A stretch of DNA of 64,000 bases, from positions 55,259,959-55,323,958 of the forward strand of contig NC_134456.1 in NCBI RefSeq assembly GCF_047948215.1, written 5' to 3'. This DNA is from Lycorma delicatula (Eukaryota; Arthropoda; Insecta; Hemiptera; Fulgoridae). Positions 46,501 to 57,935 of the stretch are shown here, one piece after another. The notes under the pieces were generated by a model. It did no database searches. It saw nothing but the letters and a program-made list of their open reading frames with translations, and was not told where the DNA came from. Position numbers and translations under genes: made by a program. Position 1 is the first letter of the stretch, and each line of letters begins with the position of its first letter.

Positions 46501-47060
46501 ATGAATAACATGGTTATTCTGGGGTGGTGATAAAGTGAGGTGGGGAGGAGGGCCCCCACCTCTAAAAATTTCCAATAATTCATAAATCAAGAAGTGAAGT
46601 CACACAGAAACGGATGAATAACATGGTTATTCTGGGGTGGCGATAAAGTGTGGTGGGGAGGAGGGCCCCCACCTCTAAAAATTTCCAATAATTCATAAAT
46701 CAAGAAGTGAAGTCACACAGAAACGGATGAATAACATGGTTATTCTGGGGTGGCGATAAAGTGAGGTGGGGAGGAGGGCCCTCACCTCTAAAAATTTCCA
46801 ATAATTTATAAATCAAGAAGTGAAGTCACACAGAAACGGATGAATAACATGGTTATTCTGGGGTGGTGATAAAGTGTGGTGGGGAGGAGGGCCCCCACCG
46901 CTAAAAGTTTTCAATAATTCTAAATCAAGAAATGAAGAGGAAACTGAAGTGGATGAATAACATGGTTATTCTGGGGTGTTGATGAAGTGAGGTGGGGTGG
47001 AGGGCCCCCACATCAAAAATATCGACAATATTTCAGAAATAAAGAAGTGAAGAGTAAAGC
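43530..47060 (-). repeat. Satellite array, ~113-bp unit, about 31 copies
   Basis: Same monomer as 16444-18110 in inverse orientation. Consensus landmarks on the plus strand are GGTGGGGAGGAGGGCCCCCA, CTCTAAAAATTTCCAATAA, TTCATAAATCAAGAAGTGAA, GTCACACAGAAACGGATG, and GAATAACATGGTTATTCTGG. Units in the middle are near-identical; those at both edges are more diverged (for example 43530-43640 and 46900-47060), the usual pattern for arrays homogenised by unequal exchange. Early units read AACAGTCACAC, later ones lack two bases (GAAGTCACAC). Reverse-strand frames within the array are not genes. Confidence 0.95.
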
Positions 47061-48243
47061 AGAAATACAACAATATAGAACTTATGTAATAGGTTAGAGA
47101 CTAAAACCCAAAGGAAAAAAATTATTAATCGGAAAGAAACCAGTTAACACTAATAATGTAAGGAGAAAGCTATCTAAGTAATAAATAAAAAATAAACAGA
47201 AATAAAACCATAATGATAGTGGAGGGCCACCGTGCTGAAAATTCAAGATCATTATGAATTATTTTTTATTGAAAGTAACTAATGGAATTGAAGACATTTA
47301 TTCGAAGTTGTGAGATTATTTGTATTGAAAATATTTTACTTTTTAATAAATCTTCTTAAGTTTTCTACTAAATCTTTTAATTATTTTGCAATTTAGTTAA
47401 TTTACTTTTATAAACCCAATATATTTAATAAAGAGAAAAATATTTACAGAAGTTTGATTATTCTTAATTTAAAAAAAAAATCACCTCTTAAATGTTGAAC
47501 CAAACGTTTAAACATCAGGGTTTAATTTCTTAAGATTTTATTTTGTTGGTACGTCATTAATCTTCGAAAGGCTGATAGTTTTCAAACTAATTTTACTAAA
47601 ATTTCATCCTTTTTTCTTCCATGTCTTGTTTTTAAATGCGTAAATAACGTTTCAGTTATTTTATATTACAAGTGGTTGGAGTCTCCCCGAGATCCCCTTT
47701 TACAATACTACTTTTAAGTGAATAATACACTGTAGTTATGAACAAAATATTTACACAGAAACAAGACTAGTCGAAAAAGGTTGAATCAGTTAATTAGCAA
47801 CACTTCAGAAAAACATTTCTGTACTTTTCTAAGAAAACCCTTTTTACTGTTCCAAAGAAAGGTTTTAAAACCTAGAGAAACAAGAAATCAGACTTGTAAA
47901 TTGTAAATACATTTAAAGAACTAAAGAAATAAAAAAAAAAACAATAAATTAATGTAAAATTTATTGCCTGTATTTCTTTATCAATATTGAAAAATCACTT
48001 TGATTCATTTAAATAATATATTTATTCCAAAAAAACATCGACATCTAATATTTTTTGTAAGTGTAACAGGGATGAATGGGATTTCATGTTGGTCATTCAT
48101 CTTGGTCTTAAGTCTATAGTGGGTTCTATATTTTTGTAGAGATTAAAATTATTTAGATATAATAAATTATTATAAATTAATAAATAATAATTGATCTTAA
48201 TTTAAAATAATTTATATTATTATAATAATAATTATATTTTACA
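47061..48243 (-). other. AT-rich spacer of composite copy 2
   Basis: Inverted counterpart of 15370-16443, with a ~95-bp extra segment at about 47620-47712. No gene. Confidence 0.65.
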
Positions 48244-48840
48244 TACGAGGTCTCTAAATAAAGTAATGAGACTGATTCAAAAAACTTTTTAAACCATCCA
48301 ATTACACATGGATTCTATCACCTTTGAAATAGTTCCCATTGGTAGCAACACAACGTCCAAACGGTTTTCCCCCTCTTCATAACAGTGTTGGAACTCAGAA
48401 ACCGGAATGTCCTTCATGTGGTGGCATACATTTTTTCAAAAATTTTCTAATTTTCCAGAATTGTGTCCTTCAAGTCAGGTGATAAAGGTGGTTGAGTAAT
48501 TACAGGAATGTTTTTCTGTTCCAAAAACTAATTACTTGAGACTGCAGCGTGTCAAGGTGTGCATTTTCTTGATGCAGCATCCAGTTATCTTTGATGGCTG
48601 GTGTCACGCGGCCAAATCTTTTCCGTAGTCTTTGAAGAATTTCTCGGTAAACATACTGATTTACAGTCTGTCCTGTAGGCTCCTTATGGACAATGACATT
48701 ACTATCAAAGAAAAATATTAGCATGGTTTTGATTTTATCATTTTTGCTTTTTTGGGATGTGGTGAGTTTGAGGGTGCCACTCCATCTTCTGGCGTTTTGA
48801 TTTCTGGGTCGTACTCAAAGTTAACCTACGCTCGTTTCGT
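48244..48840 (-). pseudogene. mariner transposase relic with 3' terminal repeat
   Basis: The TA at 48244-48245 flanks a terminal repeat (CGAGGTCTCTAAATAAAGTA...). Minus-strand coding gives, N to C, FEYDPEIKTPE and SPHPKKAKM (about 48745-48825), then LIFFFDSNVIVHKEPTGQTVNQ and DNWMLHQENAHLDTL (48500-48724). This is the second half of a mariner transposase, including the second Asp of the D,D(34)D triad (FFD). The third Asp position is changed (QEN where DNA is usual). A stop and small frame shifts are present, and the N-terminal half is missing beyond 48840. Confidence 0.8.
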
Positions 48841-49774
48841 GCGCTAACCTCGACTAATTAACAGTTGTGTTTTGATTAAATAATAAATAATTGCAATAAT
48901 TACTGAATGTATTTACATATACAAAACTTTACTGTCTTAATTAGTCAAAGTTATCGAGCGTAAATTAAATTTGGTTAAATTATATTTTAAAAATAAACAT
49001 AAATGGCTATAAAAATGGTAATATAATGGTTATATCGGGTGATATTAAGAATCACCTAAAAGAGTTTGCAATTCAATGGTCGATAAGCTAATACGTAAGA
49101 ACCTAATAATGTTATCTTAATGATTTATTATAAATTATTTAGATTTTAATTAAATAGAGATTGAGGTTAAATTATTCCTAAGATCCTCGAATTGATTGAA
49201 TCCAAGGTATACGACATGTTCACAGAACAGAAAGTTAATTGTATTTATACTGTTTTATATTCACTTTTATTTAGTCGCAAGCCGTTGAATGGCACTTTTT
49301 GTGGGATGGATTTTAATAACCAACTACGATATAAGTTTCCTATGTACTTAATAGCTACCTGAACTATCCTAGAACAACTCCAGTTTTTTTATAGGGAAAC
49401 TAACAAAACTCCTGTCTTCTATATGGTTTGTTATTCAACATTACTGGATTAATAAAGCAGTAAATAAGTTTTAGATACGGTCATCACCATGTCCACTTTA
49501 TTCTTTACAATTAGGAATGTTTAATTTTCAATTCATATAAATAATCATCTCCACTCCAAACTAAAGACTGTTTTTTAATTTTTAACTGTTTCTATAATAA
49601 GACTATTTTTTTTAACAACTAGCTTACAATAAAATAATAGGTCGTTTATTAAAGCCTTTTAGGCAAGACAAGCCTAATAAATTTCATGTTTTTATCTGCC
49701 ATTATTAAAAGAATTAGCGTACTTTGTTAAACACTCTGTATATTTTACATAAAGCTACCTGTAAAGTAGACTTT
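48841..49774. other. AT-rich intergenic DNA
   Basis: Nothing recognised. Confidence 0.5.
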
Positions 49775-49890
49775 TTTATTTGTTTGACGAAAAATTCGAC
49801 ACGTAAGCTCCAAACATGTGCATGATAAATCCCATGGCAATTTTGTAGCGATTAAAACCGTCATGTCTGACAGGGATTCGAACCGAGAAA
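49775..49890 (-). mobile_element. tRNA-derived SINE fragment (head type 2-like, tail variant c)
   Basis: A B box GGTTCGAATCCC (49873-49884, minus) is followed by TGTCAGACATGACGGTTTTAAT and GCTACAAAATTGCCATGGG, then a third tail (GTTTGGAGCTTACGTGTCGA) and an A/T-rich end. The A box is lost. Confidence 0.55.
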
Positions 49891-50031
49891 AACGAACAGG
49901 GTAAATAAAGTATTTACTATTTATGTAAATAAACTATTTACTTACTAGTAAGTAGGCAGGAATAATAAGAATTTTCAGTTTTATCACTTGACGGGATCAC
50001 AATTCCGGGAAGGATGACCAATATATATATA

Positions 50032-50720
50032 TACGAAGGCTGTTCAGAAAATAACAGAACATATTCAGTTACGCGCCAATGGAGATATTTAGTGACGTGC
50101 GGTTGGCAGCATTGTATTCCACATAATCTTTTCTGTAACCACATGATCTTGCATTATTGATATTTGTCTTAGTTTTCTTTTTATTGTTATTTGAGTGCAA
50201 CATGTTTAAGTATTTGTAGCGATTTTCAAAAGCAACGATACAAATAACATTTTGCGTGAAACTAAAAAAAACTTTCATCACATAAACGTTTTAAATTTTG
50301 AAACAAGCTTACGGAGATGTTGCTCTGGGTCTTATGTAATGTTACGAATGGTTTTCACGATTTAAAAGCGGTCGTCAGTAGATCGAAGATGACCCTCGTC
50401 TAGGAAGGCATACATTCGACTTTCACTGATGACAACCGCGTTCAGAAAATCAACGATTGCAAATCGGCAATTGATTGCCAGATTTGCCATTTTAACTAAA
50501 AAACTGAACATGCATCGAGTTACAGCAAAGTGTGTTCCTGGTTTGACGGCCGAACAGCAGAAGAACATCGAGTGGACGTTTACCGGCAACTTCTTAAACA
50601 AGCCGATGACGATGAAACATTCGTGGAAAGGATCATGATTGTCCTCCGTCAGCCTCCCTATTTTCTTATTTCCAAAATTAAAATCGGCGATGAAAGGACG
50701 CCGTTTTAAGGCTATTGATG
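50032..50720 (+). pseudogene. mariner element, 5' terminal repeat and N-terminal transposase relic
   Basis: TA (50032-50033) precedes a mariner-type terminal repeat (CGAAGGCTGTTCAGAAAATAA). Reading plus-strand frames: RFSKATIQITFCVKL, LKQAYGDVALG, EWFSRFKSGRQ, IEDDPRLGR (the HTH region), and then VYRQLLKQADDDETFVERIM just before where the first catalytic Asp should be. The catalytic domain is missing, so this is a 3'-truncated copy. Several frameshifts. The terminal repeat differs from that of the mariner at 48246, so it is a different mariner type. Minus-strand frames over it are shadows. Confidence 0.75.
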
Positions 50721-51314
50721 ACATAAATAACTGTTAAAATACAATATTAAAAATCGTAAACAAAGAAAAATAATTCATAAGCGATTTAACACTACTATTG
50801 TTTCGAGCAAAATAATCGTTTAATATGACAGAGAAAAGACTTGTTCCAAGATCAACGCACTCCACCGTAAAGAATTATTTAATACCACTGTTAGGTACAA
50901 TACAAGTCCCGACATTGCAAGAAAACATTCTTTCACGTTTTACCACCCTATGTCACGTCACACGACAGCCAAGTTCTAACATAAGATGAAAGAAAGTATA
51001 AGTGAATTCGATAATAATTTAACAGAATGTAATCAAGATAATCATTACTTTTACTGTATGTTTTAAAAAAAAAAATTAAATAGCAATTTGGATTTTTTTT
51101 TATCGGTCAGTTATAATCTCCATAAATCAAATTCGCGTAGACTTGCAGCGGAATTAGTTTGAAACAATAAAACATGGAAAGTACCATAAAGAAATACCCA
51201 CGTGTTTTAGTACTAACGACCTCGGTCTCTTTCATTCAAAAGGAAAGTTTCCTTCATATTCGTATAAGCTGCAAAATTCAGGTTGTCACCCCCAACACGC
51301 CTTAAGCTCACAAT
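50721..51314. other. AT-rich intergenic DNA
   Basis: Nothing recognised. Confidence 0.45.
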
Positions 51315-51478
51315 ATGAATTATCACAAAAAAATCTGATGTGGACACCAGACTTCCTTGTACGCCTATTAAATTACATATACACATATTTTTAAAATTAA
51401 AAGTATATAAAATTTTATTTCATTAATAACTTCTTGATATTTTTTTTTATTGTTATAATTGAATTATTTATCGTTATT
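51315..51478 (-). repeat. Dispersed repeat tail (family of 2928 and 57671)
   Basis: Minus-strand blocks match: AATCTGATGTGGACACC end, TTAATAGGCGTACAAGGAAGT, TATATGTAATTTAATAG, and TTATTAATGAAATAAAATTTTA. Abuts the SINE fragment at 51479. Confidence 0.65.
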
Positions 51479-51530
51479 TGAAACTCAACCACCAAAGAAC
51501 ACCGGTATCCCACGATCTAGTATAGAAATC
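51479..51530 (-). mobile_element. SINE fragment (body of the head type 1 family)
   Basis: About 50 bp matching the 34490-34760 SINE body (ACTAGATCGTGGGATACCGG, TGTTCTTTGGTGGTTGAG). No head or tail. Confidence 0.7.
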
Positions 51531-53186
51531 CGAAACATAGCAAGGCAATATTGATGGTAGGGAGAGCCGATCTAGGTTTAAAATAATTGTTTTTTTTGAA
51601 TTTCTTTTTAAAACCTTTATTTATTTAAAATTTTCATAATAATGACAATAAATGTTAGTCATAATTCACCCCCTTCCCACCGAAAAAAATTCTTTGCTAA
51701 CTTTTGGTTGTACATTTTTTCACTAGAATTTTTTTTAGTTTCCTCCATTTAATATAGTAAACGTAGAACTATAAAAAAAAAACATTTTGAAATGTGATTT
51801 TGGAAATGAGGGAACAGGTAAAAAATAAAAAATACCGAATATTTGAATTTTTTAAACTATTTTTTGGTTTATTTAAATTTATAATGATAATTTTACAAAC
51901 CATCATCGATTACCCCAACCCCAAAAAATTATGGTTTTTTCATATACAATTATTTTTCCATTATATAAAAATAAGAAACCGATGCCAGGAAACTTCGTTG
52001 TAACCAATGTCACTTTGTCGTTGTTATATGCGTACCTCGATAACAACGCATACGTAAATTAATTGTTTGCAATTCTTCGTAAAATGTCGACGGTCAGAAG
52101 TAGGCATAATAAAGAGTACATTTCATATTAATGGTTTCTATTTAATTTTACAAATTCAATTAGTTCAATTCAATTCGAAACATTCAAAATTAAAAAAAAA
52201 AACTAGTTTAAAAAATTCTTGTTTTTTTTTTCTTACCTTAATTTTTATTGATAAAATTTACTTTATATTACATTTTCTAAATTCAATAGCCCGTTTGTAC
52301 GAAAAAAGCTGCATCTAGATAAAAATAAGAAAAGGAACGCCGAAATAAACTATTAAAGCGATTAATATGAGAACGTAGGCTAAGGATGTGTAAAGAAAGC
52401 GAGAATATTTATCGGGAAAATTAACGTAACTAATTTTAATTAGAAAATCAAACAAACAAATTTGTTTGAGATGATCAGGCCGGCCGTATATCTCGATGTT
52501 AAGCAACGATGAAAAGAATAAAATGAAAAATATTTTCAAATAGTTTACGCGGATGAAGTATTTTTTCGTTTAAAATATCTACCAAAAATACATAGAACGG
52601 GATTACCACTAGAAAATAGAGTAAGCGTTATCAACCAGAAACGACCCGGTTTGTGAAGAAAATAACAAATTGAACATACAAATGTATATAAACAAAACAT
52701 TAATAATATGTGGGAGCGTTTAAATAACTTTTTAACTGTTCTGCTTGGAAACGATCTATTTTTTTACGGTTATCAGAAAAATATAACGTTATGAGGTAAT
52801 TAAGTGTAACTTTGATGTCTTTAAGTATATCACACAAAAATAATTTTATTATGTTGTTCAAGTTTTACCGTTTAGACAAACACAGCAAACAACATTCAAG
52901 GTTATGACTTTTAAAAAGAGCATCATTAAATAAGATTATCATCGATTGAATGCTGTAACCGATCTAACAATGTCTACAGTATTATCGTTAATACTTTTCA
53001 TTCATTCACAATTTTTTAAGCATTCTTTATATAGAGTTTTATAATAACCTGATGAAATAAATAATTATCAAATAAATTATGTAAAATTATTACAACGAGG
53101 ATAAAAGTGGATTATACTTCTTTTTTTTTTACCGAATTTATAATAAAATTACAACAAAGAACAAAAAATTGCAATAACACCTTTCA
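51531..53186. other. AT-rich DNA without recognised genes
   Basis: A reverse-strand frame at 52315-52539 would give a hydrophobic 74-residue peptide, but it starts with TTG and matches nothing I know. Nothing else. Confidence 0.45.
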
Positions 53187-53218
<32 letters not shown>

Positions 53219-53991
53219 TTATTTTTTTTTTTTATTAGTTTGTATTTTTTGTGCAATAGGACAGCCTTTGTGTATTACACAATAGTACATAAAAAAGAAT
53301 ATCTATATACATTAAATATAAATTAAAAATGTCAATATAAATTAAAAATACAAATTTTAATCATTAGTTCATAATAATTATTAGTCATTGGTTCATAATC
53401 ATAGCTCATATAATTATTAGTTCATAAAAATAAGAGTAATACTGGTGTTTTAATTATGTTACACAATTATATTATTATATGTCTTTGCATAAATACAAGA
53501 TTACAGATAAACATATACACTTAATTAAAAATACACATAATTCAGGAAACAAAATTAAATAATATAGTTTAATAACAATAATAACATTAGTTACAATTCA
53601 AAAATTTACATCTTATCTCCTTCATCCAATTACATTTAATTAGAATTTCAGTTACTTATACAGCACTGTCAATATATATATATACATACACACACACATA
53701 TATATATGTGCAGGTAAAAAAGACACAAAAGAAATTTACGTCATTGTTATACAATATAATTGATTTTAATTATTAAAATATTTATTTATTTATTAATAGA
53801 AAATTGTTTTAATTTATATAACTTAACTACGGTCAAGCAGAAGAGGGTTTGTGAAGTTCTGTAGTAATCTAGTATTATGGGTTTTTATACTTTTAATATC
53901 TATATTATATCGGAGTAAAACCTACTCAGTTCAAAAACAAAATTCTTCCTCGGTTGAAAAAAGTCTATTTTATCATATTTTTTTACAGCAG

Positions 53992-55560
53992 TTAAAGCGC
54001 ATCTTTAAGAGATAATGTGTAGAGTATGCAAGAGGACAAAAGTTTTGAATATTGCTTCCGGGTGTACGTAACTGTATTTCGTTTTCGATGTATAGTCTCT
54101 TCAAGAATTCCAGGTTGAGGTTTTATATTCAAACTGGCTTCGAACAAGTGACTTGAAGAGTAAGACACAAGGTCGAGGATCAACAAAAGGTCTCGCAATC
54201 CATTTCAACAGACCAAGATTTCTCTTCGCTCGGCTCACAATCATGTCTGCGTGTTTAGAAAGGTATAGCTTGGAGTCAAGGAGTATGCCTAGGTCGGTGA
54301 CGGAGTTCACAGTATTAATGGGAAGAGAGTTTATTGTATGATTATACCAAGCAATGTTAGTTTTTCGGGAGAACGGAATATGTTTAATTTTTGAGAAATT
54401 TAGCGGCATGTGATTTCTCATTGCCCACTGGTAAATATGGTTAATATAGCGTTGTAACATTAGGTGATCATGTAAGCTTTTAATCTGAAGAAATATTTTA
54501 AGGTCATCGGCATACATACTCAGACCAACAGAGACGGATTCAGTAATATCATTTATAAAAAGTAGAAACAGCAACGGACCAAGGTTGGAACCCTGTGTAA
54601 CTCCAGAGATTGCAGAGAATTCTCTTTGGGAAGTGCATCCAGCATCCCTAACAGCAAAAGTTCTGTTATTCAAGTATGAAGAGATCCACTTAACAAGACG
54701 CTCATTGAACCCAAATTCAGCCAACTTCTTTTGGAGCAGGTAATGGGGCATTTTGTCAAATGCTTTTTGAAAACCAAAATAGATAGCATCCACCTGACCT
54801 TGAGATTCAACAACAGGACCAATTTTATTAAGGAAACAATTGAGGTTTTTTGGTTGTGGAACGGGATTGCATGAAGCCGTGTTAAGAAGCGTAGATTTTA
54901 TGTTGGATGTTTTGAGGTATACGAGATGTTAGGATTGATTCAAAAATTTTAGAAAAGGAGGATAGGACGGAAATAGGGCGGAAATTAGAAATAAGGGGGA
55001 CACTAGGTTTGGGAATTGGAGTAACGATCGCCTTTTTCCATAGGCTGGGGAAGGTACCTGATTTCAAGCTCCAGTTGCACAATGAGGCCAGAATAGGAGC
55101 GATCACGCTGCTGACGCATTTAATAATAAATGGTGGTATGCCATCAGGTCCACTGGCTGCCTTGTGATTAATTCCGTTAATGGTGGTTAATACTAATTCG
55201 ACGCTGACATAGGGTATATCAAGCTCAGCACACTTCATCCGATCTTTGGACGTTGAAGAGGTATCCGCTTGTACATCCTCTGGAAAAGACTGAAACACAG
55301 ATTGAAAGTACTCCCCAAAACGAGTACATAGCACTTGAGGATCGGTGACTGGTTCATTATCGATCAGAGGTGCAACTACTCTTTCTGGGTTAGATCTGTG
55401 TTGTGAGACGTATTTACAAAACCTTGAAGGCTTAAACGTTAGATCGCTTTCGATGAACCTTGCGTGGTTATAATTATCCCTAGAAAGCATCAGTTTAACT
55501 TTCTTTCGTAGCTCTGAAAACGAGCGATAGTCAGAAGTAAGTCTCGTTAATTTAAATCGT
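53992..55560 (-). pseudogene. LINE reverse transcriptase, two frames
   Basis: 54882-55490 encodes the N-terminal RT region: SRFCKYVSQHR, KAASGPDGIPPFIIK, WKKAIVTPIPK, NFRPISVLSSFSKIFE. A TAA at 54882-54884 (where Gln is expected before HGF) and a one-base insertion in an A-run near 54850 interrupt it. 54101-54793 continues with YFGFQKAFDKM (motif A, whose first Asp position reads F-G-F), SGVTQGSNLGPLLFLLFIND (motif B), YADD (motif C, intact) and VTDLGILLDSKLY. The conserved C-terminal region continues, broken, to about 53992. It copies element RNA when intact; this copy is inactive. Confidence 0.8.
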
Positions 55561-55591
55561 CGATGTGCTACTTTTTTCTTCTTAATCAGCG

Positions 55592-56034
55592 CTATAAGTT
55601 CGGCTGAAAACCAGAACGGAAACTTAGGCGATCGACGACGAGTGATGGAACATTCTTGGCTATAGCTTTTCTGAACACCTGATGGAAATTCGTCACAGCT
55701 TCGTCCAGGTTAGGACACAGAAGAACATTGGCCCAATCTGCGTTCGTCACGTCTATAAAGAAAGATTTAAAGTCTCCCTTTCTGAAATTATACGTGGAAC
55801 GATTTGTAACATGATCATGAATGAACGAAGAGTCGTGTAAGATTATTGAGAACGGAGGATGATGTTTATCCGGGTGCACAACACCGTCCGAAGAAAGAGT
55901 TGACACAGTTACATTCGTCAATACAAAATCTAGGCTAGTTCCTTGTGCAAAGTTATGGTTATAAAAACCTAGGTTCAAAAAATCTACTAGATTGAAGATG
56001 TGGTTAGATCGACGTAAAATATGATCAATGTTAT
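55592..56034 (-). pseudogene. LINE endonuclease C-terminal fragment
   Basis: Contains NIDHILRRSNHIFNLVDF, then SLDFVLTNVTVS (the family's LDLVLTN) and HPDKHHPPFSI, where the S-D-H active-site box has degraded to PDKHH. APE-type endonucleases nick the target DNA. A one-base shift near 55645 moves the frame to ITRRRSPKFPFWFSAEL, which continues into the linker (KKKKVAHRRFKLTRL) and the RT. Confidence 0.7.
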
Positions 56035-56042
56035 GTTACTTT

Positions 56043-56077
56043 ACTAGCAGACCCGGCAATGCTTCGCTATTGCTAGA

Positions 56078-56129
<52 letters not shown>

Positions 56130-57220
56130 GTGTGTGTGTGTGTGTGTAATATATATAAACACACAATTGAAAGTTTGATATAACATTAAAAAAATGAATA
56201 TTACGGAACTTCACTAAATTTTACCTCTCGCTTTATAAAAGTTAGAACGTAATTAAATCCAATGGGCAAAAAAATAGCACCACCTATTGGATGTAATTCA
56301 AACCGCTCACTAAACACAGTAATCGGTAGAAAATAACTGTTTAATAAAAAGAGATATGGCTATAAAATCATCACAGTTAATAGTGAACATAAAGAAACTT
56401 ACAAAACATTACGGAACTTCACAATATTAACCTTTTACTTAATAAAAGTCAAAATGTAAATAAATCTAATTGTCAAAACAGCACTAACCATCGGATTTAA
56501 TTCAAACTACTCTCTAAACATAGTACTCTGTTCAAAATACCCCTAACTTAATTTCTACTAATCAGATCGAGGATTTCAATAGCTTTAAACCTTCTACGAA
56601 CAACGCGGACCACCTTGCAAAAACCTGCGCGTAAATTGGTCCAGTAGTTTTTTAGTTTATAGCAGACAATTATACAAACATTGCCATTTATGTATATAGA
56701 AGAAGAAAGTTTGTATGTTTGTTTCGTAAATATCTGGACACCCTCACCACCTAGCGGGTAAAGTTTTTGCAAAACGTTATCTTTTCTCGTAACTAATATA
56801 TTCTGAAAATAAACCAAATCGGTTCATAAATACAATTTTTCTAAATATTTCAACCCGAGCGCCACCTAGCCGATCCATTTTTTGCAAAAATATTTATTTC
56901 CACCTAACTAATATATATTCTGAATATGAACCAAATCGGACCGTAAATGCAATTATTCCAAATATCTCAACTCCAACGCTATGTAGCGGGTCCATTTTTT
57001 ACAGAGGTATTTATTTCCATGTAACACATATTCTGAATATGAGCTAAATCGGACATAAAATACAATTTTTTGAAATATCTCGACCCCTGCGCCACCTAGC
57101 GGATCCAAACTAATTCAGAAACGTTCGCGGGCGTACACAACAACTCGCCAAAATTTGTTCGGAATCGGATGAATGGTATAGAAACGCATACGGGACAAAC
57201 AAACAAACAAACTCATTTTT
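56043..57220 (+). repeat. Dispersed repeat with (GT)n and internal minisatellite
   Basis: Starts TAGCAGACCCGGCAATGCTT, a repeat end seen widely in animal genomes, followed by (GT)n at 56081-56148. A part related (inverted) to 22980-23279 follows; within it the block at 56185-56330 is duplicated imperfectly at 56400-56550. Then a minisatellite, and an end with GGAATCGGATGAATGGTATA and CAAACAAACAAAC. No coding potential; superfamily unknown to me. Confidence 0.6.
56743..57100 (+). repeat. Minisatellite, ~116-bp unit, three imperfect copies
   Basis: Landmark GCCACCTAGCGG recurs near 56746, 56864, 56979 (ATGTAGCGGG) and 57092, each followed by TCCATTTTTT-like sequence, TATTCTGAATATGAACCAAAT and TAAATACAATT. 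Confidence 0.8.
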
Positions 57221-57935
57221 ACTTCTTTTTTACGACGTAAAGGAAGTATTGTGATCGCGAAAAATGTCGGTTTTCAGATTTCAACGGAAATATCCATTTT
57301 GACCATCTTTGAATCCATTTCGAATAGATTCGGCGTGACGTCTACATGTACGTACGTATGTATATCGCATAACTCAAAAATTATTAGCCGTAGAATGTTG
57401 AAATTTTGGATTTAGAACTGTTGTAACATCTAGTTGTGCACCTCCCCTTTTGATTGCAATCGACTGGACCAAAAGTGTCCAAAAAAGTCTAATTTCAATT
57501 TTTTTTTATTTTGGAATTTTTCTTAACTGTAGTAATAAAGCCCCCATTGGAGAAATTTTCAACGTTAAATCATAAGTAGTACTTATTTTCATTGGTTCCA
57601 GAGTTATAGCTAAATAAAATATTAATTATTGAAATATTTGGCTCTTTCAAGAGGAAGCCAGGCACATCAGTTCAAATCCCAGTTTCCCCTTTTTTTTTAA
57701 CTATATTAATTTAATAATAATTATTAATCTCTGATTGTAACAAAAATTTTACTATAAGCAATAATTCAGTAATAATAATAATAATAATATATATATATTA
57801 TATATATGAAAAAATAACAGAAGTTATTAATGAAATAAAATTTTATCTAATAAAATGTATATTTGTAATTTAATAGGCGTACAAGCAAGTCATGTGATGT
57901 CACATCAGATTTATATATATATATATATATATATT
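57221..57935 (+). repeat. Dispersed repeat, most complete copy (~715 bp)
   Basis: Begins TTTTTTACGACGTAAAGGAAGTATTGTGATCGCG and ends in (TA)n at 57913-57934. Partial members are at 2928-3265, 18996-19500, 33530-33700 (minus) and 51315-51478 (minus). Has a TCAGTTCAAATCCC stretch near 57670 resembling a pol III B box. Non-coding. Confidence 0.7.

Larger units (their letters stand above)
42440..48610 (-). mobile_element. Composite satellite-carrying unit, copy 2 (minus orientation)
   Basis: Mirror image of 15011-18977: 3' tail and DUF4817-type relic (42440-43530), satellite array (43530-47060), spacer (47060-48243) and mariner end (48244 upward). It is about 2.2 kb longer than copy 1, almost all from the larger array. 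Homology runs to within a few bases of 42440 on one side. On the other it stops near 48610, inside the mariner, where copy 1 is truncated and copy 2 continues. Confidence 0.75.
53187..56034 (-). mobile_element. CR1/Jockey-like LINE, 5' truncated, frameshifted
   Basis: Minus-strand element from about 56034 (5' truncated inside the endonuclease, directly abutting the repeat at 56043) to a (TAA)n tract at 53187-53218 that may be its 3' tail. It contains endonuclease C-terminal part, linker, RT, and a long AT-rich 3' region (53220-53990). The coding region needs only a few single-base changes to read through, so it is a fairly young copy. ORF1 and the endonuclease N-terminus are missing. Confidence 0.75.

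Noticed and set aside
43628..46590. Many minus-strand frames of 73-80 codons with GGGPPPH...PPQNN-type repeats
   Set aside because: They read the satellite monomer; the period equals the monomer and frames break at its boundaries. Same for 17308-18101 on the plus strand. No independent sign of coding.
43530..47060. CRISPR-like array of regularly spaced repeats
   Set aside because: Units are contiguous ~113-bp tandem repeats with no variable spacers, in eukaryotic DNA; a satellite explains everything.
50362..50724. 120-codon minus-strand frame
   Set aside because: Antisense to a readable mariner N-terminal relic; it has no domain of its own.
52315..52539. Hydrophobic 74-residue reverse-strand frame resembling a membrane protein end
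   Set aside because: Starts with TTG, has no splice signals or recognised domain, and AT-rich DNA readily gives Phe/Ile/Leu-rich frames.
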